From positions 310,001 to 374,000 of the forward strand of contig NZ_JAVDXV010000006.1 of NCBI RefSeq assembly GCF_031458115.1: a stretch of 64,000 nucleotides of DNA, given 5' to 3'. The stretch is from Pelomonas asaccharophilus_A. Its GTDB lineage: Bacteria > Pseudomonadota > Gammaproteobacteria > Burkholderiales > Burkholderiaceae_C. The notes beneath the pieces were generated by a model, which saw only the letters and a list, made by a program, of their open reading frames with translations, was not told the DNA's origin and did no database searches. The position numbers were made by a program, and so were the translations under genes. Positions 41,040 to 49,613 of this stretch are shown here, piece by piece (position 1 is the first letter of the stretch; each line of letters opens with the position of its first letter).

Positions 41040-42680
41040 GTGAATCTCCCCACCCCAGCCATCGTCGCCGAGCGTGGCGCCGAACGCCTGCCCCGGCTCG
41101 CGCTGATCCTGCTGTGCGCGGCCTACGTCATCCCGGGCATCTTCGGCCGCGACCCCTGGCGCAATGCCGACCTGACGGCGTTCGGCTTCATGGCCAGCAT
41201 CGCCCACGGCGACGCGCCGTGGTGGCAGCCGGCCATCGCCGGCATCCCGGCCGAGGGCGGTCCGCTGCCCTACTGGCTGGGCGCGCTGGCCATCAAGGCC
41301 CTGCCCTTCCTGGACCAGCCGGTCGCCGCCCGCCTGCCCTATGCCTTCGTGCTGGTGGGCGTGCTGGTGGCGGTCTGGTATGCCTGCTTCCACCTGGCCC
41401 GCACCGAGGCCGCGCAGCCGGTCGCGTTCGCGTTCGGCGGCGAGGCCCAGGCCGTGGACTACGCGCGCGCGTTGGCCGACGGTGCCCTGCTGGCATTGAT
41501 GGCCACACTGGGCCTGCTGGGGCTGGGGCACGAGACCACGCCCGAGCTGCTGCAGTTGCTGGCGGTGTCGGTCTACCTGTACGGTCTGGCGGCGGCGCCG
41601 TTCAAGGCCTGGCGCTCCCGCGTGGCCGTGCTGCTGGCGCTGCCGGTGCTGGCGGCCAGCGGCGCACCCGCCGTGGCCTGTGCACTGGGCCTGCTGGGCG
41701 TGCTGCTAAACCACCGCTCGGCCTATGACGAAGCCAAGAGCCTGCGCCTGTGGCTGCTGGGCTCGCTGGCGCTGGCCGTGCTGGCGGCGTGGGTGTTCCG
41801 AGGCTGGGCCTGGCGACTGACACCAGCCATCGACATCGGCTCGCTGCTGCGGCTGCTGGCCTGGTTCTGCTGGCCGGCCGGCCCGCTGGCGCTGTGGACG
41901 CTGTGGCGCTGGCGCCGCCATGGGCTGCGCCGCCACATCGCCGTGCCGGCCATCGCGCTGCTGGTGCCGCTGGCGACCTGCATAGTCATGAACGGCTCGG
42001 AGCGCGCGCTGCTGCTGGCGCTGCCGTCCATGGCCATCCTGGCCGCGTTCGCGCTGCCCACGCTGAGTCGCAGCATCGCCGCCGCGGTGGACTGGTTCTG
42101 CCTGTTCATCTTCACGGCGCTGGCGCTGTTCGGCTGGCTGTACTACCTGTCCATGCACACCGGCTGGCCGGCGCGCCCGCTGGCCAACATGCGCAAGCTG
42201 GCCGAGGGCTTCGAGCCGGACTTCAGCCTGATCGCTCTGGTGATGGCCATCGCGGCCACGCTGGCCTGGCTGGCACTGGTGCGCTGGCGCACCGCGCGGC
42301 ATCGCCATGCGCTGTGGAAGAGCCTGGCCCTGCCGGCCGGCGGCGTGGCACTGGCCTGGCTGCTGGTCATGTCGCTGCTGCTGCCGCCGCTGGACTACGC
42401 CCGCAGCTTGGCGCCGCTGGTGGCGCGGCTGAAGGCCCGCCTGCCCGCCGAGGTACGCTGTATCGCGGCGCCCGGCCAGAGCCTGCCGACGCTGGCGGCC
42501 CTGGAATGGCACGGCGGCTGGCGCGTGCAGGGCCGCGGCTCGCTGAGCGACACCGACTGCGCCCACGCCGTGGTATCCAGTGGCCAGCCCGTTCCGCGTG
42601 GCTGGCAAGTCATCGCCCAGGTACGACGCCCCACGGACCGCAGCGGTAGCGCCGGCCTGGTGCTGCTGAAGCGTCAGTAG
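41040..42680 (+). CDS. ArnT-like polytopic membrane glycosyltransferase (GT39/PMT-like)
   Basis: 546-residue integral membrane protein with about 12 helices and a short C-terminal periplasmic domain. The first loop has RDPWRNADLTAFGF, with the acidic residue position used by ArnT/PMT-type glycosyltransferases that take sugars from polyprenyl phosphate carriers. A YYLSMHTGWPARPLANMRK loop precedes the last helices. The acceptor is unknown (lipid A, other glycans or proteins). The start is GTG at 41040. The 3' end overlaps the convergent phoR end by 7 bases. Confidence 0.78.
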   Translation: MNLPTPAIVAERGAERLPRLALILLCAAYVIPGIFGRDPWRNADLTAFGFMASIAHGDAPWWQPAIAGIPAEGGPLPYWLGALAIKALPFLDQPVAARLPYAFVLVGVLVAVWYACFHLARTEAAQPVAFAFGGEAQAVDYARALADGALLALMATLGLLGLGHETTPELLQLLAVSVYLYGLAAAPFKAWRSRVAVLLALPVLAASGAPAVACALGLLGVLLNHRSAYDEAKSLRLWLLGSLALAVLAAWVFRGWAWRLTPAIDIGSLLRLLAWFCWPAGPLALWTLWRWRRHGLRRHIAVPAIALLVPLATCIVMNGSERALLLALPSMAILAAFALPTLSRSIAAAVDWFCLFIFTALALFGWLYYLSMHTGWPARPLANMRKLAEGFEPDFSLIALVMAIAATLAWLALVRWRTARHRHALWKSLALPAGGVALAWLLVMSLLLPPLDYARSLAPLVARLKARLPAEVRCIAAPGQSLPTLAALEWHGGWRVQGRGSLSDTDCAHAVVSSGQPVPRGWQVIAQVRRPTDRSGSAGLVLLKRQ

Positions 42681-44044
42681 TCCGACGCCACCGTGGCGGC
42701 GTTGAAGGCCGCCTCGTCGCCCAGCGCGGCGTCGCTGCTGGGGCGCACACGCGCGGCCGGCAGCACGAGGCGGAAGCGCGAGCCCTTGCCGACCTCGCTC
42801 TGGATCAGCAGTTCGCCGCCATGGCGCTGCATGACGTGCTTGACGATGGACAGGCCCAGGCCCGTACCGCCGGTCTCGCGCGAGCGGCTGCCGTCCACAC
42901 GGTAGAACCGCTCAGTCAGCCGCGGAATGTGCTCGCGCGCGATGCCGGGGCCGTTGTCGATGACGGTCAGCTCGCCGCTGCCGTCTTCCAGCAGCCGCCA
43001 GGCCACATCAATGCCACCGCCCTCGGGCGTGTACCGCACGGCGTTGGACACGAGGTTGGCAACGGCGCTGAGCAGTTCGCTTTCCACGCCCGCGATCTCC
43101 ATGCCCGTGTGCGGCTGCACGCGCAGCGTGTGGCGGCCGGCGGACAAGGCCTCGGCATCCACGCCGACGCGGATCAGCAACGCATCCAGGCTGACCCAGC
43201 GGTCCGAGCCCGGCCGCGGGCTGCCTTCGAGCTGCGACAGCGCCAGCAGGTCGGCCACCAGCGTCTGCATGCGCTGGGTCTGCTGGTTCATCAGCACCAT
43301 GACGCGCTCGCGCTCCACCGCCGTCAGCGGCAGCGTCTGCAGCGTCTCGATGAAGCCGGCCAGCACCGTCAGCGGCGTGCGGATCTCGTGCGACACGTTG
43401 GCGACGAAGTCGCGCCGCATCGCGTCGTTGCGCACGCGCTCGGTGATATCCAGCGACAGCACCAGACGGCGGCCTTCGCCGTACTCGCGCACGACGATGG
43501 ACAACGTGCCCGGCCCGCGTCCATTGCCCAGCACCAGCGGTTCGACATAGCGACCGGCCTGCAGATAGGCGACGAAGGCCGGCGCGCGCACGAGGTTGGT
43601 GATGCGCTGGCGCAAGTCACGCTTGGGATCCAGCGCGAAATGGTCGGCCGCGACGCGGTTGCACCACAGGATGTGCTCCTGTGCGTCCAGCATCAGCACG
43701 CCGTTGGGCGAGGCCTCGATGGCGGAAAGGAACTGCTCCAGCGCCAGACGCTCGCGGCCTATGATGTTCTCGCGGTCACGCACCGCACGCTCGATGCGGT
43801 AGCCCAGTTCGCCCCACAGACCGGTGTCGCGGGGCGCGTTCTCCAGCTGCTTGCCGCGCAGCCATTCGAGCAGCCGGTAGCCGCGCAGCGCGTCGACCAC
43901 CAGCGGCAGGCCCACGCCGACTGCAACGCCGAATCCCAGGCCCAGCGCGTCGATGCCGGTGATGGCCCTCACGGCCGCGCCGACGGTGAAGCCCAACAGC
44001 ACGGCCAGCAGAGCCAGCAGCAGACGCGGCAGGAACCAGGACAT
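42674..44044 (-). CDS. phoR: Phosphate-regulon sensor kinase PhoR
   Basis: 456-residue sensor kinase. Two N-terminal membrane helices (about 5-28 and 32-52), a PAS domain (SAIEASPNGVLMLDAQEHIL), HisKA box DFVANVSHEIRTPLTVL (phospho-acceptor H219) and an ATPase domain (ANLVSNAVRYTPEGGG, VIDNGPGI, GGTGLGLSIVKH). It has no large periplasmic domain, as expected for PhoR, which senses Pst activity through PhoU. Downstream of phoB. Confidence 0.96.
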   Translation of the reverse strand: MSWFLPRLLLALLAVLLGFTVGAAVRAITGIDALGLGFGVAVGVGLPLVVDALRGYRLLEWLRGKQLENAPRDTGLWGELGYRIERAVRDRENIIGRERLALEQFLSAIEASPNGVLMLDAQEHILWCNRVAADHFALDPKRDLRQRITNLVRAPAFVAYLQAGRYVEPLVLGNGRGPGTLSIVVREYGEGRRLVLSLDITERVRNDAMRRDFVANVSHEIRTPLTVLAGFIETLQTLPLTAVERERVMVLMNQQTQRMQTLVADLLALSQLEGSPRPGSDRWVSLDALLIRVGVDAEALSAGRHTLRVQPHTGMEIAGVESELLSAVANLVSNAVRYTPEGGGIDVAWRLLEDGSGELTVIDNGPGIAREHIPRLTERFYRVDGSRSRETGGTGLGLSIVKHVMQRHGGELLIQSEVGKGSRFRLVLPAARVRPSSDAALGDEAAFNAATVASDY

Positions 44045-44060
44045 GGGGGTGGCGTCGTCC

Positions 44061-44762
44061 TCAGGCGGACAGAGCGCTGCTCTGCTGGGTCAGCCGGTAG
44101 CCGGCACCGCGCACGGTCTCGATCATGCGCGCGCACTGAACGCGTTCCAGCGCCTCGCGCAGCCGCTTGACGTGGACGTCGATGGTGCGCTCCTCGATGA
44201 AAACGTGATCGCCCCAGACGCGATCCAGCAGCTGCGAACGGCTGTGCACGCGCTCGGGGTGCGTCATCAAGAAGTGCAGCAGGCGGAACTCGGTGGGGCC
44301 CAGCTTGACCTCCTGGCCATCACGGCTGACGCGGCGCGTGCCCGGGTCCAGCAGCAGCGGGCCGATCTCGACCGCACTGTCCAGCGCCTCGGGCGCCTTG
44401 CGGCGCAGCACCGCACGGATGCGGGCCAGCAGCTCGTTGGTGGAGAACGGCTTGGTGACGTAGTCGTCCGCTCCGGCGTCCAGACCGGCGATCTTGTCGC
44501 TCTCGTCGGCGCGCGCCGTCAGCATGATGATGGGCAGCTCCTTGGTGCGGGCGCTACCGCGCCATTGCCGCGCCAACGCCACGCCGCTCTGGCCGGGCAG
44601 CATCCAGTCCAGCACGACCAGGTCGGGCAGCACGCGGTCCACCTCGTACTGGGCCGCCGTCGCGCTCGCGGCCAGCGTGACCTCGAAGCCGGCGTGGCGC
44701 AGATTGATGGAGATCAGCTCGGCGATGGCCGACTCGTCTTCGACGACCAGAATTCGGCTCAT
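44061..44762 (-). CDS. phoB: Phosphate-regulon response regulator PhoB
   Basis: 233-residue OmpR-type regulator: receiver with acidic pocket ILVVEDESA, phospho-acceptor D52 in VVLDWMLPG and K in DYVTKPFS; C-terminal winged helix with LGPTEFRLLHFLMTHPERV and RTIDVHVKRLREAL. It binds Pho boxes such as those upstream of pstS in this window. Order phoU-phoB-phoR. Confidence 0.97.
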   Translation of the reverse strand: MSRILVVEDESAIAELISINLRHAGFEVTLAASATAAQYEVDRVLPDLVVLDWMLPGQSGVALARQWRGSARTKELPIIMLTARADESDKIAGLDAGADDYVTKPFSTNELLARIRAVLRRKAPEALDSAVEIGPLLLDPGTRRVSRDGQEVKLGPTEFRLLHFLMTHPERVHSRSQLLDRVWGDHVFIEERTIDVHVKRLREALERVQCARMIETVRGAGYRLTQQSSALSA

Positions 44763-44767
44763 GCTGC

Positions 44768-45475
44768 TTACCTCACCATCGTTTCGACGGCCTCGGGCGT
44801 GTTGTGACGCACATCCATGCCCTTGACCACGTAGATGACCACTTCGGCCAGGTTCTTGGCGTGGTCGCCCACGCGCTCGATGGCTTTGGCGACGAACACG
44901 ATGTCGATGGACGACGAAATCGTGCGCGGGTCTTCCATCATGTAGGTGATGAGCTTGCGCAGCAGGCCGTCGAATTCCTTGTCGATCTCGTCGTCATGCT
45001 TCAGCACGTCCAGCGCGCGCTCCACGTCCAGCCGCGCGAACGAGTCCAGCGACTTGCGCAGCTGGGCGACCGCCAGTTCGGCTTCATAGGCCAGGTCCGA
45101 CATGGGCAGGCGCAGTCGGCTGGACACACCGCCGGAAACCAGCCGCTGCACCGTGCGGGCGATGCGAGCCGCCTCGTCGCCCACGCGCTCCAGGTTGGCG
45201 ATGGTCTTGGACACCGCGATCAGCAGGCGCAGGTCGCGTGCCGTCGGCTGGCGGCGGGCGATGATGGTGGAGAGATCGCGGTCGATCTCGATCTCCATCG
45301 TGTTGACGCGGCCTTCGCGCGCCAGCACTTCATCGGCCGACTCGGCCGAGAAGTCGCTCAGCGCCTGCACGGCCTGGGCCACCTGGGCTTCCACCAGGCC
45401 ACCCATCTCCAGCACGCGGGTGGAGATGGCGCTCAGCTCGGCGTCGAATTGGGTCGAGAGATGCTTGTCAACCAT
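44768..45475 (-). CDS. phoU: Phosphate signalling protein PhoU
   Basis: 235-residue all-helical protein with two PhoU repeats, each with the conserved acidic metal-binding motif (EIEIDRDLSTIIARRQP, then DDEIDKEFDGLLRKLITYM with IERVGDHAKNLAE). It links the Pst transporter to PhoR and prevents excessive phosphate uptake. It lies 10 bases after pstB. Confidence 0.97.
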   Translation of the reverse strand: MVDKHLSTQFDAELSAISTRVLEMGGLVEAQVAQAVQALSDFSAESADEVLAREGRVNTMEIEIDRDLSTIIARRQPTARDLRLLIAVSKTIANLERVGDEAARIARTVQRLVSGGVSSRLRLPMSDLAYEAELAVAQLRKSLDSFARLDVERALDVLKHDDEIDKEFDGLLRKLITYMMEDPRTISSSIDIVFVAKAIERVGDHAKNLAEVVIYVVKGMDVRHNTPEAVETMVR

Positions 45476-45485
45476 CTTGTTCTCC

Positions 45486-46271
45486 TCAGCCGAAACGGCC
45501 GGTGATGTAGTCCTCGGTGTCCTTGCGCTTGGGCTTCATGAACAGCTCGGCCGTCGGGCCGAACTCGATCAGGTCGCCCAGGTACATGTAGGCGGTGTAG
45601 TCCGAGCAGCGTGCGGCCTGCTGCATGTTGTGCGTCACGATGGCCACCGTGTAGTCGCTCTTCAGCTCGTGGATCAGCTCCTCGATCTTGCCGGTGGAGA
45701 TGGGGTCCAGCGCCGAGCAGGGCTCGTCCAGCAGCAGCACCTCGGGCTTGATCGCGATGCCGCGCGCGATGCACAGGCGCTGCTGCTGGCCGCCGGACAG
45801 TCCGGCGCCGCTCTGATCCAGCTTGTCCTTGACTTCGGTCCACAGGGCCGCCTTCTTCAGCGCCCATTCCACGCGCTCGTCCATCTCCACGCGCGGCAGC
45901 GTCTCGAACAGCTTCACGCCGAACGCGATGTTGTCGTAGATGGACATGGGGAACGGCGTGGGCTTCTGGAAGACCATGCCCACCTTGGCGCGGATCAGCG
46001 AGACGTCGTCCTTGCTCTGCAGGATGTTCTCGCCGTCCAGCAGGATCTCGCCTTCGGCGCGCTGCTCGGGATACAGCTCGAACATGCGGTTCAGCGTGCG
46101 CAGCAGCGTGGACTTGCCGCAGCCCGACGGGCCGATGAAGGCGGTGACCTTCTTCTCGGGGATGTCGAGGTTGATGTTCTTCAGCGCGTGGAAGCCGCCG
46201 TAGTAGAAGTTCAGGTTGCGCACCGAAATCTTGGCGCGCTCGCTCAACGAGGTTTCGATCTTGGCGTCCAT
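45486..46271 (-). CDS. pstB: Phosphate ABC transporter ATP-binding protein PstB
   Basis: 261-residue ABC ATPase with Walker A GPSGCGKST (47-55), Q-loop MVFQKPTPFPMSIYDN, signature LSGGQQQRLCIARG, Walker B LLLDEPCSALDP and H-loop VTHNMQQA. It powers high-affinity phosphate uptake. ATG 46271 follows the pstA stop by 11 bases. Confidence 0.98.
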   Translation of the reverse strand: MDAKIETSLSERAKISVRNLNFYYGGFHALKNINLDIPEKKVTAFIGPSGCGKSTLLRTLNRMFELYPEQRAEGEILLDGENILQSKDDVSLIRAKVGMVFQKPTPFPMSIYDNIAFGVKLFETLPRVEMDERVEWALKKAALWTEVKDKLDQSGAGLSGGQQQRLCIARGIAIKPEVLLLDEPCSALDPISTGKIEELIHELKSDYTVAIVTHNMQQAARCSDYTAYMYLGDLIEFGPTAELFMKPKRKDTEDYITGRFG

Positions 46272-46282
46272 GATCGGGTTCC

Positions 46283-47146
46283 TTAGTGTTTGTTCTTGAA
46301 GAGCACGCGGGCGAGGATGTTCAGCAGCAGCACGCCCATGGTGATCAGGAAGACGCCGGCCCAGGCCAGCTTCTGCCAGTTCTCGTAGGGACTCATCGCG
46401 AACTTGAAGATGGTGACCGGCAGGCTGGCCATCGGTGCGCCGAGGTTGCTGGTCCAGAACTGGTTGGACAGCGCGGTGAACAGCAGCGGCGCCGTCTCGC
46501 CGGACACGCGGGCCAGCGCCAGCAGGATGCCGGTGATGACGCCGGCGCGGGCCGCCTTCAGCGTGATGGACAGGATGACCTTCCACTTGGGCGTGCCGAG
46601 GGCGTAGGCCGCCTCGCGCAGCGCATTGGGCACCAGGCTCAGCATGTTCTCGGTGGTGCGGATGACGACCGGGATGACCAGCAGCGCCAATGCCAGCGAA
46701 CCGGCGAAGCCCGAGAAGCTCTTCATCTTCGCGACGACGACGGCGTAGACGAACAAGCCCACGACGATGGACGGCGCCGACAGCAGGATGTCGTTGATGA
46801 AGCGCACGGAGCTGCCCAGCCAGGTCTTCTGACCGTACTCGGCCAGGTAGACGCCCGCCAGGATGCCGACCGGCGTGCCGATCAGCGTGGCCAGGCCCAC
46901 CATGACGAAGCTGCCGAAGATGGCGTTGGCCAGGCCACCGCCCTCGCCTTGCGGCGGCGGCGTCATCTCTGTCAGCGTGGCCCAGCTCAGGCCGCCTATG
47001 CCCAGGTAGATGGTCTCGAACAGGATCCAGATCAGCCAGAACACGCCGAAGGCCATCGCGCCCAGCGACAGCGTCAGCGCGACGACATTGATGCGTTTGC
47101 GCTTGTGGTGCATCGCCAGGCGGCGAGCGTCGAGTGCGGTAGTCAT
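46283..47146 (-). CDS. pstA: Phosphate ABC transporter permease PstA
   Basis: 287-residue permease with six membrane helices and the inner-membrane-component loop EAAYALGTPKWKVILSITLK (the EAA motif). The first helix contains LSLGAMAFGVFWLIWILFE. It forms the channel with PstC. About 58 bases separate it from pstC; no terminator is visible there. Confidence 0.97.
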   Translation of the reverse strand: MTTALDARRLAMHHKRKRINVVALTLSLGAMAFGVFWLIWILFETIYLGIGGLSWATLTEMTPPPQGEGGGLANAIFGSFVMVGLATLIGTPVGILAGVYLAEYGQKTWLGSSVRFINDILLSAPSIVVGLFVYAVVVAKMKSFSGFAGSLALALLVIPVVIRTTENMLSLVPNALREAAYALGTPKWKVILSITLKAARAGVITGILLALARVSGETAPLLFTALSNQFWTSNLGAPMASLPVTIFKFAMSPYENWQKLAWAGVFLITMGVLLLNILARVLFKNKH

Positions 47147-47204
47147 TGGAAAACCTCCGTGCTTTGCACTGCGGAGCGAACCCCTTCGGGCGACCGTGCG
47201 GGGT

Positions 47205-48233
47205 TCATGCCCGGGCTCCTTCGTTCTTCTTGAGGCGCAGCAGCAGCAGCTTGGAGATGGTCAACACCACGAAGGTGATGAGGAACAGCACCAGGCCCAG
47301 GTACATCAGCGAGGCCTGGTGCAGGCCTTCGCCGGCCTCGGCGAACTCGTTGGCCAGCGTGGACGTGATGCTGTTGGCCGCCTCGAAGACGGACAGCGAG
47401 TTCAACTGGTTCATGTTGCCGATGACGAAGGTGACCGCCATCGTTTCACCGAGCGCACGGCCCAGCCCCAGCATGATGCCGCCCACGACACCGGTCTTGG
47501 TGTACGGCAGCACGACCTTGGAGACGACCTCCCAGGTCGTGGCGCCCAGGCCATAGGCCGATTCCTTCAGCATGGGCGGCGTGACCTCGAACACGTCACG
47601 CATCACCGACGCGATGAACGGGATGATCATGATCGCCAGGATGATGCCGGCCGACAGGATGCCGATGCCCACCGGCGGGCCGGAGAACAGCGCGCCGATG
47701 TAGGGCACGCCGCCGAACAGCGCCTGCAGCGGCTGCTGCACGAAGGTGGCCAGGATGGGGCCAAACACCAGCAGGCCCCACATGCCGTAGACGATGGACG
47801 GCACGGCCGCCAGCAGTTCGATGGCGATGCCCAGCGGCCGCTTCAGCCAGCTGGGCGAGAGCTCGGTCAGGAAGATCGCGATGCCGAAAGACACCGGCAC
47901 GGCGATGACCAGCGCGATGAACGAGCTGGCCAGCGTGCCGTAGATCATCACCAGGCCGCCGAACTTCTCCTGCACCGGGTCCCATTCCGCGCTGGTCAGG
48001 AAGCCCAGGCCGAAGGTCTTCAGCGCCGGTGCTGCACCCATGACCAGCGACAGCAGGATGCCGACCATCAGCAACAGCGTCAGCCAGGCCGCACCCTGAG
48101 ACAGCGCGGCGAACACCGTGTCGGCCCAGGGAGCGACACGGCGTCGCTGGGGTTGTGGGCTCAGCGGCGCACTGCGCTGCTGAGGCTCGCTCCGGTCGGC
48201 GCCGGCGCTGTCGGCGGGAAAGATGGCAGCCAA
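47205..48233 (-). CDS. pstC: Phosphate ABC transporter permease PstC
   Basis: Permease with six membrane helices and the EAA-type loop KESAYGLGATTWEVVSKVV. Start choice: TTG at 48233 is preceded by GGAGG with a 4-base spacer and gives 342 residues. An in-frame GTG at 48275 gives 356 residues but has no visible ribosome-binding site. No ATG occurs before the first helix. The N-terminal ~35 residues are polar and cytoplasmic. Confidence 0.95.
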   Translation of the reverse strand: MAAIFPADSAGADRSEPQQRSAPLSPQPQRRRVAPWADTVFAALSQGAAWLTLLLMVGILLSLVMGAAPALKTFGLGFLTSAEWDPVQEKFGGLVMIYGTLASSFIALVIAVPVSFGIAIFLTELSPSWLKRPLGIAIELLAAVPSIVYGMWGLLVFGPILATFVQQPLQALFGGVPYIGALFSGPPVGIGILSAGIILAIMIIPFIASVMRDVFEVTPPMLKESAYGLGATTWEVVSKVVLPYTKTGVVGGIMLGLGRALGETMAVTFVIGNMNQLNSLSVFEAANSITSTLANEFAEAGEGLHQASLMYLGLVLFLITFVVLTISKLLLLRLKKNEGARA

Positions 48234-48331
48234 GAAACCTCCGCGGTTCAGGTCACGGGCGGGCGCGTCGGACACGGCAAAGCCCGGCGGCTGCCGGGCC
48301 TGCTGTGCGGTCGCGTGATGCGCCCTTCAAA

Positions 48332-49372
48332 TCACTTGTAGGCGATGGCCTTGCCGGCCGTGTCCTTGATCTGGTCGGCCCACTGCTTGCGCACCAGATC
48401 CTTCACGCTGGCGGGCAGCGGCACGTAGTCCAGTTCGTCGGCCAGCTTGTCGCCGTTGTTGTAGGCCCAGTCGAAGAACTTCAGCGCGGCGCTGGCTTGC
48501 GCGGCCTTGTCCTGGGACTTGTACATCAGGATATAGGTCGGGTTGGTCAGCGGCCACGAGGCCTTGCCCGGCTGGTCGGTCGTGATCTGGTAGAAGGTCT
48601 TGTTCCAGTCGGCGCCGGCGGCTGCGGCCTTGAAGGCGTCGTCGCTGGGGTTGACCCACTGACCGTCCTTGTTCTTCAGCTGGACAAAGTTCATCTTGTT
48701 CTGCTTCACATAGGCGTACTCGACGTAGCCGATGGAGTTGGGCAGACGCTGCACGAAGGCGGCCACGCCTTCATTACCCTTGCCGGCCGTGCCGGCCAGC
48801 CACTTGACGGTGGTGCCTTCGCCGACCTGGGTCTTCCACGACTCGCTGACCTTGGACAGGTAGTTCGTGAAGATGAAGGTGGTGCCGGAGCCGTCGGCGC
48901 GGGCGACCGGGGCGATGGCCGCATCGGGCAGCGCCACGCCGGGGTTCAGGCCGGTGATGGCCACGTCGTTCCACTTGGTGATCTTGCCGAGGTAGATGTC
49001 GGCCAGCACGGCGCCGGTCAGCTTCAGCTGGCCGGGGTTCACGCCCTTGATGTTGATGACGGGCACCACGCCACCGATGACGGTGGGGAACTGCACCAGG
49101 CCGTCCTTGGCCAGTTCGTCGTCCTTCAGCGGCATGTCGGAGGCGCCGAAGTCCACGGTCTTGGCCTTGATCTGGCGGATGCCGGCACCGGAACCCACCG
49201 ACTGGTAGTTGATGCGTGCACCGGAAGCCTTGTTGTAGGCGTCGGCCCACTTGGCGTAGATCGGGGCGGGGAAGGTCGCGCCGGCGCCGGTCACATCCTG
49301 GGCGAGGGCCGCTTGGGTGCCGAGGAGACCGGCAACGAGGGCGAGAGACTGGCTGACCTGGACAAAGTTCAT
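48332..49372 (-). CDS. pstS: Periplasmic phosphate-binding protein PstS
   Basis: 346-residue phosphate receptor with a signal peptide (cleavage after AALA, about residue 24). The mature protein starts QDVTGAGATFPAPIYAKWAD. Ligand residues are suggested by GAGATFP, DFGASDMPL and RADGSGTTFIF, the usual Ser/Thr/Arg/Asp phosphate contacts. First gene of pstSCAB-phoU-phoB-phoR and preceded by Pho-box repeats. Confidence 0.98.
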   Translation of the reverse strand: MNFVQVSQSLALVAGLLGTQAALAQDVTGAGATFPAPIYAKWADAYNKASGARINYQSVGSGAGIRQIKAKTVDFGASDMPLKDDELAKDGLVQFPTVIGGVVPVINIKGVNPGQLKLTGAVLADIYLGKITKWNDVAITGLNPGVALPDAAIAPVARADGSGTTFIFTNYLSKVSESWKTQVGEGTTVKWLAGTAGKGNEGVAAFVQRLPNSIGYVEYAYVKQNKMNFVQLKNKDGQWVNPSDDAFKAAAAGADWNKTFYQITTDQPGKASWPLTNPTYILMYKSQDKAAQASAALKFFDWAYNNGDKLADELDYVPLPASVKDLVRKQWADQIKDTAGKAIAYK

Positions 49373-49410
49373 CTGGAGCACCTTAGGGTGGCGGATTGAC
49401 GATGGGCTGC

Positions 49411-49444
49411 ATCCTAGGGATCGAATGTGACGACTCCGTGACCG
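49411..49444 (-). promoter_or_regulatory. PhoB-dependent pstS promoter
   Basis: On the minus strand CGGTCAC-ggag-TCGTCAC (49444 to 49427) forms two 7-mers 11 bases apart, the spacing of a Pho box (unit CTGTCAT). A -10-like TAGGAT (49416 to 49411) begins 10 bases after the second unit, as in known PhoB-activated promoters. It lies about 55 bases before the pstS start. Confidence 0.75.
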
Positions 49445-49509
49445 TCGATGGCGGCGCAAGCCCATTGGAGCGCGCTCCGCCGCCGCTGTGAAGCCGTGGT
49501 ACACGCAAT

Positions 49510-49544
49510 ATGACAGTGTCATTCGACCGTCACGGAATCGTCAC
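49510..49544 (+). promoter_or_regulatory. Upstream Pho-box array in opposite orientation
   Basis: Three plus-strand units at an 11-base period: GTGTCAT (49516-49522), CCGTCAC (49527-49533) and TCGTCAC (49538-49544). The first is also part of a palindrome ATGACAGTGTCAT (49510-49522), so a CTGTCAT half-site points the other way. It probably forms extra PhoB sites upstream of the pstS promoter. Confidence 0.6.
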
Positions 49545-49570
49545 ACGCCCCAAAAGCGGCCAGGAATGAC

Positions 49571-49596
49571 AAAGGCCGCCTCGATGGGCGGCCTTT
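49571..49596 (-). terminator. glmM terminator hairpin
   Basis: Stem AAAGGCCGCC (49571-49580) with GGCGGCCTTT (49587-49596), 10 bp, loop of six bases. On the minus strand it follows glmM and ends in TTTGTCATT, a short T-rich tail. Confidence 0.8.
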
Positions 49597-49613
49597 GAAC
49601 AGGAAGCGCAGGC

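Noticed and set aside
49499..49516. Minus-strand CTGTCAT-attg-CGTGTAC as a full Pho box
   Set aside because: Only the first unit matches; the second matches at just two of seven positions, so it is at most a half-site.
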